The notes beneath the pieces were generated by a model. It was not told where the DNA came from. It worked only from the letters and a program-made list of their open reading frames with translations, and made no database searches. The translations under genes were made by a program, and so were the position numbers. From NCBI GenBank assembly GCA_044507625.1, contig JBIQJE010000002.1, positions 62,001 to 126,000 of the forward strand: 64,000 nucleotides of DNA, written 5' to 3'. Position 1 is the stretch's first letter. Each line of letters starts with the position of its first letter. Below, one piece after another: positions 11,013 to 18,191 of the stretch. Origin of the DNA: Hyphomicrobium_A sp044507625 (GTDB lineage: Bacteria; Pseudomonadota; Alphaproteobacteria; Rhizobiales; Hyphomicrobiaceae).

Positions 11013-11033
11013 CTTTTCTTGCGCTTAGAAAAG
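11013..11033. promoter_or_regulatory. AT-rich inverted repeat ahead of the Lrp/AsnC gene
   Basis: CTTTTCT and AGAAAAG form a perfect 7-bp inverted repeat separated by 7 bp, between the hydrolase stop codon and the Lrp/AsnC start about 90 bp further on. In such GC-rich DNA an AT-rich dyad stands out. It could be an operator (Lrp-type regulators are often autoregulated) or part of a weak terminator for the upstream gene. Nothing in the sequence decides between these. Confidence 0.3.
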
Positions 11034-11123
11034 TATTACACCAAGAAGCGCCATCCGAGATGGAGTTGGCGTACGAGGGCGCAAAAACCGCAATATCGAG
11101 AACAGTTTTTCAATAGGCCCATA

Positions 11124-11648
11124 ATGCTCGATGATATGGACGTGAAGATCCTGCGCATTCTGCAGGAAGACTGTACGCGCCCGGTGGCCGACATCGGCAA
11201 GGAGGTCGGGCTCTCCACGACGCCCTGCTGGCGCCGCATCCAGAAGCTCGAGGAGCAGGGGGTCATTCAACGGCGCGTCGCCGTGCTCGATCCGGACCGG
11301 GTGAACGCGGGCGTCACCGTCATCGTGTCGATCAAGACCGATCAGCACAGCCACGACTGGCTGGAGCGCTTCCACGTTGCTGTCGCCGACTTTCCCGAAG
11401 TGGTCGAGTTCTACCGCATGTCGGGAGACGTCGATTACCTGCTCCGGGTCGTCGTGCCGGATATCGCCGCCTATGACGCCTTCTACAAGCGCCTGATCGG
11501 GCGCATCGAAATCGCGAAGGTGTCGTCGGCATTTGCGATGGAGCAGATCAAGTATACCACGGCGCTGCCGCTGCAGTTTGCCCGCCAAGGCGCGCCCGAG
11601 CCGGTCAATGCGTTCTCAAACGGCGAGGAAAAACGCCGAAAGCGCTAG
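11124..11648 (+). CDS. Lrp/AsnC-family transcriptional regulator
   Basis: A 174-residue regulator. The N-terminal winged HTH (about residues 1-60) has MDVKILRILQEDC followed by VADIGKEVGLSTTPCWRRI, the classic AsnC recognition region. The C-terminal RAM ligand-binding domain contains FPEVVEFYRMSGDVDYLLRV. Family members sense amino acids or related metabolites and form octameric DNA-wrapping assemblies. The ATG at 11124 gives the canonical start; there is no support for the upstream in-frame extension. Its last 33 bp overlap the end of the convergent MAPEG gene. The target genes cannot be inferred. Confidence 0.92.
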   Translation: MLDDMDVKILRILQEDCTRPVADIGKEVGLSTTPCWRRIQKLEEQGVIQRRVAVLDPDRVNAGVTVIVSIKTDQHSHDWLERFHVAVADFPEVVEFYRMSGDVDYLLRVVVPDIAAYDAFYKRLIGRIEIAKVSSAFAMEQIKYTTALPLQFARQGAPEPVNAFSNGEEKRRKR

Positions 11649-12014
11649 GCAGACAAACGCCGCGATGCCCAACGCCACCATGGTGAGCACCATCCCGTAG
11701 ACGCGGGTGCGCATGACGGGCGGCGTGCGCCAGACGCCGTAGGCGTGCAGCAGCCGCCCGCCGAGCAGCAGCACTCCGCACAGGTGGATGACGATGTCCG
11801 GCGGCGACATGCTCTCCGCCAGCCCCATGACGACCAGCGTCAGCGGCACGTATTCGGCGAAGTTGGCGTGCGCGCGGATGCGCCGGCGCAGTTCCAGATC
11901 GCCGCCGTGCTCGAACTCCACGCGGCTGGATTGCCGCCAGATGATGACGCGCGCGCTCAGCACCAGGAACAGAATTGCAAGCAGCGCGGCATAGAACGCT
12001 GTGATCTGCAGCAT
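11616..12014 (-). CDS. MAPEG-family membrane protein
   Basis: A 132-residue protein with four predicted membrane helices (about residues 5-23, 55-75, 78-95 and 108-130). The MAPEG signature lies in the first cytoplasmic loop: RRIRAHANFAEYVPL, with the Arg and Asn-x-x-E used for glutathione or lipid handling. Bacterial members are poorly characterised; some act as glutathione transferases or peroxidases. The 3' end overlaps the Lrp/AsnC gene by 33 bp on the opposite strand. A glutathione reductase gene occurs elsewhere in the window but is not linked to it. Confidence 0.87.
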   Translation of the reverse strand: MLQITAFYAALLAILFLVLSARVIIWRQSSRVEFEHGGDLELRRRIRAHANFAEYVPLTLVVMGLAESMSPPDIVIHLCGVLLLGGRLLHAYGVWRTPPVMRTRVYGMVLTMVALGIAAFVCLALSAFFLAV

Positions 12015-12081
12015 TGGCTCCTCCGTGGGGGCTGTGTCTTGGCGTGTATGTCCCGCACGGACAATACCGGCGATCCTTGCC

Positions 12082-12501
12082 CTATTCGCCGATGATTTTC
12101 ACGAGCACGCGTTTTTTGCGCCGCCCGTCGAACTCGCCGTAGAAGATCTGCTCCCAGGGACCGAAGTCGAGCCGCCCCTCCGTCACCGCAACGACGACCT
12201 CGCGCCCCATGATCTGGCGCTTGAGGTGCGCGTCCGCGTTGTCCTCGCCGGTTCTGTTGTGGTGGTACTGGCTCACCGGCGCGTGGGGCGCGAGCTTCTC
12301 CAGCCACACGTCATAGTCGTGATGGAGCCCGCGCTCGTCGTCGTTGATGAACACGGACGCGCTGATGTGCATCGCATTGACGAGGGCCAGGCCCTCGCTG
12401 ATGCCGCTCTCCTTGAGGCAGGCTTCGATCTGCGGCGTGATGTTTACGAAGGCGCGCCGCTCCGGAATGTCGAACCAGAGCTCCTTGCGATAGGACTGCA
12501 T
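12082..12501 (-). CDS. yjbQ: YjbQ family protein (UPF0047, secondary thiamine-phosphate synthase activity)
   Basis: A 139-residue cytosolic protein of the YjbQ/UPF0047 family. Signature segments include NITPQIEACLKESGISEG, VFINDDERGLHHD, YHHNRTGEDNADAHLKRQIMG and LGPWEQ-like FGPWEQIFYGEFDG. Family members carry a conserved His/Asp/Glu metal site, seen here as HHNR...N-A-D-A-H. Some can replace ThiE in vivo, but their physiological role is unsettled. The ATG at 12501 is preceded by AAGGAGG, which fixes the start. It lies 17 bp downstream of the dehydrogenase gene on the same strand and is probably co-transcribed with it. Confidence 0.9.
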   Translation of the reverse strand: MQSYRKELWFDIPERRAFVNITPQIEACLKESGISEGLALVNAMHISASVFINDDERGLHHDYDVWLEKLAPHAPVSQYHHNRTGEDNADAHLKRQIMGREVVVAVTEGRLDFGPWEQIFYGEFDGRRKKRVLVKIIGE

Positions 12502-12518
12502 CCCGCGCCTCCTTGAGT

Positions 12519-13406
12519 TCAGCTCGCCGTTGGTTTGTGCGCTTTCAGCAGCGCGATCAGGCTGGACGTGTCCCAGCGGCCGCCGCCCATGCGCTGCACC
12601 TCGCCGTAGTAGGTGTCGACCAGCGCCGTCACCGGAAGCTTTGCGCCGTTGCGCTGGGCTTCGTCGAGGCACATGCCGAGATCCTTGCGCATCCAGTCTA
12701 CGGCAAACCCGAAATCGAACTTGCCCTCGTGCATTGTGCGCCAGCGGTTGTCCATCTGCCAGGATTGAGCCGCGCCCTTGGAGATCGTCTGCATGACGAT
12801 GTCGAGGTCGAGGCTCGCAGCCTCGGCGAATGCGATGGCCTCGGAGAGCCCCTGCAACAGCCCGGCGATGGCAATCTGGTTGACCATCTTGGCGAGTTGC
12901 CCCGCACCCGAGCCGCCGATCCGGTTCACCGCACGCGCGTACGTCTCGATCAGCGGTTTGGCGCGTACGAACGCCTCTTCCTCGCCGCCTGCCATCACCG
13001 TCAGAATGCCGTTCTCGGCGCCCGACTGTCCGCCCGACACCGGCGCATCGAGGAAGGCAATGCCGCGCTCGGCGGCCAGAGCGTTGAGATCCCGTGCGGC
13101 CTGCGCGGACGCGGTCGTGTGGTCGATGAACACCGCGCCCGCGCCCATGCCGCGGAACGCGCCCTCGGGCCCCGTCGTCACCGCCCGGAGATCGTCGTCG
13201 TTGCCGACGCAGCAGAAGACATATTCCGCGGCAAGCACCGCCGCCGCCGGCGTCGGTGCGCTGCGGCCGCCATGTTGGCGGACCCAGGCCTCGGCCTTCG
13301 CGCCGTTACGATTGTAGACGGTGATGTCATGGCGCCCTTTGGCGAGGAGATGCCCCGCCATGGGAAAGCCCATCACACCCAAGCCGATCCACGCCACCTT
13401 AGCCAT
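12519..13406 (-). CDS. NAD(P)-dependent 3-hydroxyisobutyrate dehydrogenase-like oxidoreductase
   Basis: A 295-residue beta-hydroxyacid dehydrogenase. It begins MAKVAWIGLGVMGFPMAGHL (Rossmann dinucleotide loop plus family signature). The substrate-binding motif FLDAPVSGGQSGAENG and the catalytic lysine region GQLAKMVNQIAIAG follow; the C-terminal helix contains RKDLGMCLDEA. The family includes 3-hydroxyisobutyrate dehydrogenase, tartronate semialdehyde reductase and glyoxylate/succinic semialdehyde reductases. In a serine-cycle organism a glyoxylate or tartronate-semialdehyde role is plausible but unproven. The ATG at 13406 follows GGAGGAG. yjbQ lies 17 bp downstream. Confidence 0.88.
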   Translation of the reverse strand: MAKVAWIGLGVMGFPMAGHLLAKGRHDITVYNRNGAKAEAWVRQHGGRSAPTPAAAVLAAEYVFCCVGNDDDLRAVTTGPEGAFRGMGAGAVFIDHTTASAQAARDLNALAAERGIAFLDAPVSGGQSGAENGILTVMAGGEEEAFVRAKPLIETYARAVNRIGGSGAGQLAKMVNQIAIAGLLQGLSEAIAFAEAASLDLDIVMQTISKGAAQSWQMDNRWRTMHEGKFDFGFAVDWMRKDLGMCLDEAQRNGAKLPVTALVDTYYGEVQRMGGGRWDTSSLIALLKAHKPTAS

Positions 13407-13464
13407 TGCTCTCCTCCGTTCAGCCGGTGAGCGCTTAGCACTCACATCCCTGCCGGGCACGTAG

Positions 13465-13496
13465 AAAAAGGCCTCGGGTCCGCTGGAGCCGAGGCC
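13465..13496 (-). terminator. Rho-independent terminator of the small membrane protein gene
   Basis: A perfect 8-bp stem, GGCCTCGG (13470-13477) with CCGAGGCC (13489-13496), is preceded on the plus strand by five A. On the minus strand it reads stem, then TTTTT: a canonical intrinsic terminator about 50 bp after the stop of the 66-residue gene. It insulates that gene from the dehydrogenase operon downstream. Confidence 0.8.
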
Positions 13497-13547
13497 TAGG
13501 AGATGTGTCGTTTCTGGGGGGAGAGTGCAGTGAGTTTCGTGCGTAGA

Positions 13548-13748
13548 TTACGTGCGGTATTTCGTCTTCGCATAGTGCTGGAGCACGCTGATGCCGGTGC
13601 CGGCCTTCAGCATATGGTCGGCCGACGCTTGCTTGCGGTTTTCATTCAGCGAGGTCAGGAGAAGAATGGCGCTGACGAGGAAGAGGATGAGCGCGCCGGT
13701 GCGAGCCCATGTGCCTTTGGCCCCGTACGTCGATCTTGCGCTCCGCAT
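13548..13748 (-). CDS. Small single-span membrane protein, unknown function
   Basis: A 66-residue protein with a basic N-terminus (MRSARSTYGAKG), one membrane helix at about residues 16-34 (ALILFLVSAILLLTSL) and a charged C-terminal tail. I do not recognise a family. The ATG at 13748 has GGAAGGA upstream at good spacing; a GTG ten codons earlier is less well placed. It has its own upstream AT-rich intergenic region (13749-13908) and its own terminator (13465-13496), so it is probably a free-standing transcription unit. That region holds small dyads such as TTTAC-CAT-GTAAA at 13874-13886. Confidence 0.6.
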   Translation of the reverse strand: MRSARSTYGAKGTWARTGALILFLVSAILLLTSLNENRKQASADHMLKAGTGISVLQHYAKTKYRT

Positions 13749-13908
13749 AGCCCGTGTCCTTCCAGCAGGTGAGTCCACGATTGGGTTGAGACTTCTGTAA
13801 CCGATAAGACCTCGTTAGTCTAACTATCGATTGAATGATTGGCTAACGCAGCGAACTCCGGTTTTACGAAGTATTTACCATGTAAAGCTCCTGGCCGTCG
13901 TTGAGCGA

Positions 13909-15564
13909 CTATTTCGCGGCCTTGCCCCGGATCTGCGAGAGGGTCTGGCGCACGCTGATCGCCTCGGGATCGAGCCGCAACTCCAGGAGCGTGGGGCGCG
14001 AGGCGCTCAACGCCCGCGCGAGCGCCGGAGCGAAGGCCTCCGTCATTTCGATCCGCTCTGCACGCGCGCCGAAGCTGCGGGCGAACGCCACGAAGTCGGG
14101 ATTGATGAGCGTGGTGCCGACAACTCTTCCCGGGTAGCGACGCTCCTGGTGCATGCGGATGGTGCCGTACATGCCGTTGTTCGCCACGATGACGACGATC
14201 GGAAGGCCGTACTGCACCGCCGTCGCCAACTCCTGGCCGGTCATCATCAAGCAGCCGTCCCCGGCGAGGGCAATGACCGCGCGCTCGGGATGCTGCAGCT
14301 TGGCCGCGATGGCGGCCGGCAGCCCGTAACCCATGGACCCGGACGTCGGCGCGAGCTGCGTTGGCCACGCCTTGTATTGGAAGTAGCGGTGCAGGAAGCC
14401 GGCGTAGTTGCCCGCGCCGTTGGTGATGATGGCGTCGTCCGGCAGCGTGCGCGAGAGCACCCCGACGACATCTTCCAGGCGGACCGTACCGGTTGTGGGC
14501 GCAGGCTTCAGCGAGCGCTCGTAGGCGGCCCGCAGGTCGCGGCGGAAGCGGCTCCAGCGCCGTTTGACCGGTGGCTTCATCCGCGCCAGCGCCCGCGTGA
14601 ATGGCTCCGCCGCGGCGATGATCGGCAAGTCCGTTTGAAAGATGCGCCCGATCTCCGTCGCTGAGGGATGCGCATGGACGAGATACTGCGAGGGCCGCGG
14701 AGCCGTCACATGGCTATAGCCGCCCGTTGTAATCTCGGTGAGGCCTTCGCCGATGACGATGAGGAGATCGGCCCCCCTGATCGCCGAGGCGATCTTGGCG
14801 TCCATGTCGAAGCCGGCATGGCCGACATAGCAGGGGTGGCGATTGTCGAAATGGTCCTGGCGGCGCAGCGCGGCGAGCACCGGCATATCGAAGGCAGCGG
14901 CGAATTTGGCGGTGTTCTCGGCAGCTTCCCCGCTCCAGCCGCCGCCGCCGATCAGCACCACCGGCCGCTCGGCGGCTTCGATGCGGGCCTTCAGTTTCGT
15001 CATTTCGGCGGACGCGGGCGCCGGATTGCGCTGCATGGGCGACCCAGCATCCGCAACGTCGGCCGTTGCGGTGAGGACATCCTCTGGAAACCCCAGGACC
15101 GCCGGTCCCGGGCGACCGGAGCGCGCAGCGGAGAAGGCGCGAGAGACGTATTCGGGGATGCGCGCAGGGTCCCGCACGATGCCGACCCAGTTGGCAAACG
15201 AGCCGAACGCGGCTTTGAGGTCGATCTCCTGGAAGGCGCCGCGGTCCTCGTGCGCGCGTTCGTTGAGGCCGACCAGCAGCACCATCGGGCTTGCGTCGTG
15301 ATGGGCGACGTAGACGCCGCTCGCGGCGTTGGTGGCGCCGGGTGCGCGGGTCACGAAGGCAACGCCCGGCGTGCCCGTGAGCTTACCCGTCGCTTCGGCC
15401 ATCATGGCCGCGCCGCCCTCGTGGCGGCAGACGATCGCCCGCATGCTGACGGCGTCGAAAAGGGCATCGAGGGCCGCAAGGAAGCTCTCACCCGGAACCG
15501 TAAAGACGGTGCCGCAGCCCTCGCGCGCGAGCCCCTCGATCAGGATCTTGCCCCCGGTACGCAT
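13909..15564 (-). CDS. Thiamine diphosphate-dependent enzyme (acetolactate synthase large-subunit-like)
   Basis: A 551-residue ThDP enzyme with the three-domain layout of the acetohydroxyacid synthase superfamily. The N-terminal Pyr domain has the catalytic Glu in VCRHEGGAAMMAEATGKLTG. The central domain includes PVVLIGGGGWSG. The C-terminal PP domain has the cofactor motif LAGDGCLMMTGQELATAV ending VIVANN. The start ATG at 15564 gives MRTGGKILIEGL, the usual opening; its RBS is weak. It is annotated as acetolactate-synthase-like only, because FAD-binding and regulatory-subunit features cannot be judged and no ilvN is adjacent. Other members are oxalyl-CoA decarboxylase, glyoxylate carboligase and sulfoacetaldehyde acetyltransferase. 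It is divergent from the decarboxylase gene. Confidence 0.85.
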   Translation of the reverse strand: MRTGGKILIEGLAREGCGTVFTVPGESFLAALDALFDAVSMRAIVCRHEGGAAMMAEATGKLTGTPGVAFVTRAPGATNAASGVYVAHHDASPMVLLVGLNERAHEDRGAFQEIDLKAAFGSFANWVGIVRDPARIPEYVSRAFSAARSGRPGPAVLGFPEDVLTATADVADAGSPMQRNPAPASAEMTKLKARIEAAERPVVLIGGGGWSGEAAENTAKFAAAFDMPVLAALRRQDHFDNRHPCYVGHAGFDMDAKIASAIRGADLLIVIGEGLTEITTGGYSHVTAPRPSQYLVHAHPSATEIGRIFQTDLPIIAAAEPFTRALARMKPPVKRRWSRFRRDLRAAYERSLKPAPTTGTVRLEDVVGVLSRTLPDDAIITNGAGNYAGFLHRYFQYKAWPTQLAPTSGSMGYGLPAAIAAKLQHPERAVIALAGDGCLMMTGQELATAVQYGLPIVVIVANNGMYGTIRMHQERRYPGRVVGTTLINPDFVAFARSFGARAERIEMTEAFAPALARALSASRPTLLELRLDPEAISVRQTLSQIRGKAAK

Positions 15565-15782
15565 TACACTCGTATGTCGCCGGCTTCGCCGTTTTTCGTT
15601 CTGTGCTGTTTTAGGCGCGTGACGGCACCTCGGAACAGCCTTAAGCGCCGGTTCGGTTACGATTGCAGCCCGATCCGCCATGGCGTTGCGCTGTCATCGA
15701 GTTTGCCCTTATGGCCCGGGAGCGCCGGCACGACACCCTCTATTCGGCCGGCATGACGGATTGTCACAAGAAAGCTCTTTAC

Positions 15783-15886
15783 AGGGGGGGTAACCGCCCC
15801 TAAATGCAGCGCTCTTTTACGGGTTATGCGGTCTTCTACTTTTGGCTCGGACCCGCGTGTGCCGCGGGCGGTGGAGGTCCTATGCG
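15783..15886 (+). promoter_or_regulatory. Structured leader of the decarboxylase gene (candidate speF-type regulatory RNA)
   Basis: The 322-bp gap between the ThDP gene and the decarboxylase ends in a leader that can fold in competing ways. A near-perfect hairpin (15783-15801) uses AGGGG with CCCCT around TAACCG. The same segment can instead pair downstream: TAACC (15791-15795) with GGTTA (15822-15826), or ACCGC (15793-15797) with GCGGT (15828-15832). An upstream ORF begins inside it. An alphaproteobacterial RNA motif named speF is known upstream of decarboxylases of this class. I could not test the match with a covariance model, so identity with that family is an inference. Confidence 0.5.
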
Positions 15887-15917
15887 ATGGAGAAGCACTC
15901 TTCAGCATCTGCGCTGA
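15804..15917 (+). CDS. Candidate upstream ORF (leader peptide) overlapping the decarboxylase start
   Basis: An ATG at 15804 opens a 37-codon frame beginning MQRSFTGYAVFYFWL. It runs through the decarboxylase RBS and overlaps its start by 31 nt in another frame. No strong RBS precedes it, and its start lies within one of the alternative hairpins. If translated, ribosomes on it would change which helix forms and would block the downstream RBS. It could equally be fortuitous. Confidence 0.3.
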   Translation: MQRSFTGYAVFYFWLGPACAAGGGGPMRWRSTLQHLR

Positions 15918-17065
15918 TCGACAGGTGCCGGCCCGAGCGGCCGGTGCGTGGCCTGCGGCCGCACGCCGCCGGACGCGCCGCGCGATGGTTCCTGGATAAC
16001 TTCCCGGGGGATGTGGCCTACGCCTACAAGGCCAACAGCTCGGTGTTTCTCATCGGAGCGCTTTACGGCGCCGGCATCCGCCACTTCGACGTGGCCTCCC
16101 TCCCGGAGATCGAGGACGCGGCGACCATTCCCGATGCGCATCTGCACTTCATGCATCCGGTGAAGTCCCGGCATGCGATCCGCCGTGCCTACGATCTTGG
16201 CGTGCGCTCCTATTCGCTCGATAGCGAGGACGAGCTCAAAAAGATCGTCGAGGCCACGGGCGGCGCCCGGGATCTCATCCTGTGGGTGCGCATCGCCGTG
16301 CCCGCGATCAACAGCCGGATCCCGCTCGAGCGCAAGTTCGGCACCTTCGGCGCGGAGGCGGCTGATCTTCTCGTGAAGACGCGCCAGGTGGCAGCCGAGA
16401 TCGGCCTCACCTTCCACGTCGGCTCGCAGACGTCGACGCCCGACGCCTACGTCACGGCGCTGGGCGAGGTGCACCGCATCATCGTCAAGTCGGGCGTGAT
16501 GATCGACCGGCTCGACATCGGCGGCGGCTTTCCTTCCCGCTATCCGGACAGCGACCCCGCGCCGCTGCGAGACTTCATCGATGTAATCTCCGCCGGCATC
16601 GAAGCGCTGCCGGTGAAGGAGAACATCAAGCTGATGTGCGAGCCTGGGCGCGCGCTCGTCTCCGAGGCCGAAAGCCTCATCGTGCGCGTCGATGCCCGGC
16701 GCGGCAAGAACCTCTACATCAACGACGGCTCCTACGGGATGCTGTTCGACGCCGCGCACCTCAACTTCATCTTCCCGATGAAGCTCGTCTCGCGCAGCGT
16801 CGACCCCGGCGATCCGCTCGTGCCCTTCGAGCTGTGGGGCCCGACGTGCGATTCCATCGACCACATGAAGGGCCCCTTCATGCTGCCCGACAGCATCGCA
16901 GAGGGTGACTACATCGAGATCGGCAACATGGGCGCCTACGCCCGTGCGATCGCGGGCCGCTTCAACGGCTACGGCGAATATGACGAGGTGATCCTCCTCG
17001 ATCCGCCCATGCTGAGCATGTACGGCGAGGAGGCGATCGACGTCGCCGCCGCGCGCCGGAGCTAG
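15887..17065 (+). CDS. Fold-III PLP decarboxylase (ornithine/diaminopimelate/arginine group IV)
   Basis: A 392-residue alanine-racemase-fold PLP enzyme that decarboxylates a basic amino acid, probably ornithine to putrescine. The PLP lysine is K48 in VAYAYKANSS. The HVGSQ segment and DIGGGFPSRYP form the middle of the barrel, and CEPGRALV binds the PLP phosphate. The active-site cysteine is in WGPTCDSID, as in group IV ornithine decarboxylases. The ATG at 15887 follows GGAGG with suitable spacing. The leader (15783-15886) suggests regulation by product or substrate. It is followed by a hairpin and an array of CCACA motifs. Lysine or bifunctional lysine/ornithine decarboxylase activity is a possible alternative. 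Confidence 0.88.
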   Translation: MEKHSSASALIDRCRPERPVRGLRPHAAGRAARWFLDNFPGDVAYAYKANSSVFLIGALYGAGIRHFDVASLPEIEDAATIPDAHLHFMHPVKSRHAIRRAYDLGVRSYSLDSEDELKKIVEATGGARDLILWVRIAVPAINSRIPLERKFGTFGAEAADLLVKTRQVAAEIGLTFHVGSQTSTPDAYVTALGEVHRIIVKSGVMIDRLDIGGGFPSRYPDSDPAPLRDFIDVISAGIEALPVKENIKLMCEPGRALVSEAESLIVRVDARRGKNLYINDGSYGMLFDAAHLNFIFPMKLVSRSVDPGDPLVPFELWGPTCDSIDHMKGPFMLPDSIAEGDYIEIGNMGAYARAIAGRFNGYGEYDEVILLDPPMLSMYGEEAIDVAAARRS

Positions 17066-17087
17066 ATCTTCGGGGGCCCATAGCCTT

Positions 17088-17150
17088 GGACGGCCTGTTT
17101 TCCACAGGCCGTCCACACCTCATCCACACCCTCGTCCACAATCCGCCACA
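17088..17150. promoter_or_regulatory. Helically phased CCACA array (DnaA-box-like) with 10-bp hairpin
   Basis: A perfect 10-bp inverted repeat, GGACGGCCTG (17088-17097) and CAGGCCGTCC (17105-17114), has no following T-run, so it is a poor intrinsic terminator. Overlapping and following it are five CCACA motifs starting at 17102, 17113, 17124, 17136 and 17146 (spacings 11, 11, 12 and 10). Read as 9-mers they are TTTTCCACA, CCGTCCACA, TCATCCACA, TCGTCCACA and TCCGCCACA. The first and third differ from the DnaA box TTATCCACA by one base. All point the same way. Confidence 0.45.
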
Positions 17151-17195
17151 CCGGTCGGCTGAGCTTGCCGGCGTACCAACCCTGAAGGAGGGGCC

Positions 17196-17459
17196 ATGTC
17201 CGCCGGTGATCCTGTTTCCGACCACGACGATACGGTCGCCGAGCACGACCGCCTCGAAGCCGCAGCCGACCGGGCGCTCGCCGAGGCCGAGTATGAATTC
17301 TACGCATTGCGCGAGGCTCTGCAGGCCGCGCTCGCCGTGCCACTGCGCGACCGCGCCATTGCCGATCCGCGCATGATGCTCGCGGATGTATCGGAGCCCG
17401 ATACGTCCACCGAGACCGCGCGCGCGACCGTCGGCTCGTTCGCATCCGCAGCAGCGTGA
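17196..17459 (+). CDS. Small acidic alanine-rich protein, unknown function
   Basis: An 87-residue soluble protein, acidic and rich in Ala/Glu/Asp, with a probable helical hairpin at residues about 14-50 (DRLEAAADRALAEAEYEFYALREAL). There is no signal peptide and no membrane segment. I do not recognise a family. AAGGAGG lies 6 bp before the ATG, which is strong evidence that it is translated. It directly follows the phased CCACA array, so that array may be its promoter or operator region. Confidence 0.6.
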   Translation: MSAGDPVSDHDDTVAEHDRLEAAADRALAEAEYEFYALREALQAALAVPLRDRAIADPRMMLADVSEPDTSTETARATVGSFASAAA

Positions 17460-17689
17460 CGGCGAGGACGACCCCGAAGATAAAAGAGAGGCATGGAGAG
17501 CGGGCGATCTTCGCCGCGCCTCTAGGTGCGCCGCAGCGCACTGTTCAACGTTCATAACCTTGCGGAAGGCACGGCGCGCGAATCCCGCCACGCGCGGTTG
17601 CTGCCTGCCGGCGCTCGTCCCATATCCCGTTTCGGTCCGCTCTCAATGGGGACAGGTGTCGCGAGCGGCACGTACCAGGGAGAGACGAC

Positions 17690-17995
17690 ATGAAGCGAGC
17701 AATCCTGATCGGCATCTGCGCCGCTGCGGGCGTTATGATGCAAGCGGCGGTCGCCACGTCGGCGAGTGCGGCATATCTCGGCTACGGCAACGGCGACCCG
17801 GGCAACTGGGACCTCGAGACCGAGCAAGCCGGTGGTCCCTGCAACCTTCCTGGCCAGCGGGCGCTCGATGCCTCGACCGGACAGCCCAAGTGCTGTTCCA
17901 AGTACAACCCGATGAGCGCTTGCCCGATTGCCGGGGCCTACGAGGTGCCCATGCACGTACCCAGGTATGCGCACCGCCACGTGCACCGTTCGTAA
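17690..17995 (+). CDS. Small exported cysteine-containing protein, unknown function
   Basis: A 101-residue protein with a clear Sec signal peptide (MKRAILIGICAAAGVMMQAA, then ATSASA|AY). The mature part, about 73 residues, contains four cysteines: CNLPGQ, KCCSKY and SACPIAG. It ends in a His/Arg-rich tail with two tyrosines (RYAHRHVHRS). The family is unknown to me. GGGAGAG before the ATG at 17690 supports the start. The cysteines suggest disulfides in the periplasm, and the His-rich tail could bind metal. The 230 bp upstream (17460-17689) hold no recognisable gene. Confidence 0.65.
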   Translation: MKRAILIGICAAAGVMMQAAVATSASAAYLGYGNGDPGNWDLETEQAGGPCNLPGQRALDASTGQPKCCSKYNPMSACPIAGAYEVPMHVPRYAHRHVHRS

Positions 17996-18124
17996 GGCGA
18001 ACTGATTTCAGCGAAACTTGCGGGCTTTCCGGCGCGGCCGACATGCCAGGGTCCCTCTGTACGAATTGGCAACTCGCCGCGCTGGAAACGTTTACTCGCA
18101 ATTAGCGCGCCGGGCGCAAAAGGG

Positions 18125-18140
18125 AGCTGTGAACACAGTT
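18125..18140. promoter_or_regulatory. Palindrome upstream of the globin-coupled sensor gene
   Basis: AGCTGTGAACACAGTT centres on CTGTG-AA-CACAG, a 12-bp near-perfect dyad 52 bp before the chemoreceptor start and followed by an AT-rich stretch. It is the size of a dimeric repressor or activator site. No consensus I know of fits it exactly. Confidence 0.3.
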
Positions 18141-18191
18141 CGATTTTAAAAGACGATCACCGGTGCCGCAGTGCGGACGACAGGGGGAAGA

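Noticed and set aside
13909..15564. Calling the ThDP enzyme a true acetolactate synthase (ilvB)
   Set aside because: No regulatory subunit is adjacent and specificity residues cannot be judged by eye; superfamily-level naming is safer.
17088..17114. 10-bp hairpin after the decarboxylase as an intrinsic terminator
   Set aside because: The stem is perfect but there is no T-run on either strand, so it is described instead with the CCACA array.
17098..17150. CCACA array as a replication origin
   Set aside because: There is no dnaA, hemE, parAB or AT-rich unwinding element nearby, and only two of the five sites are close to a DnaA box.
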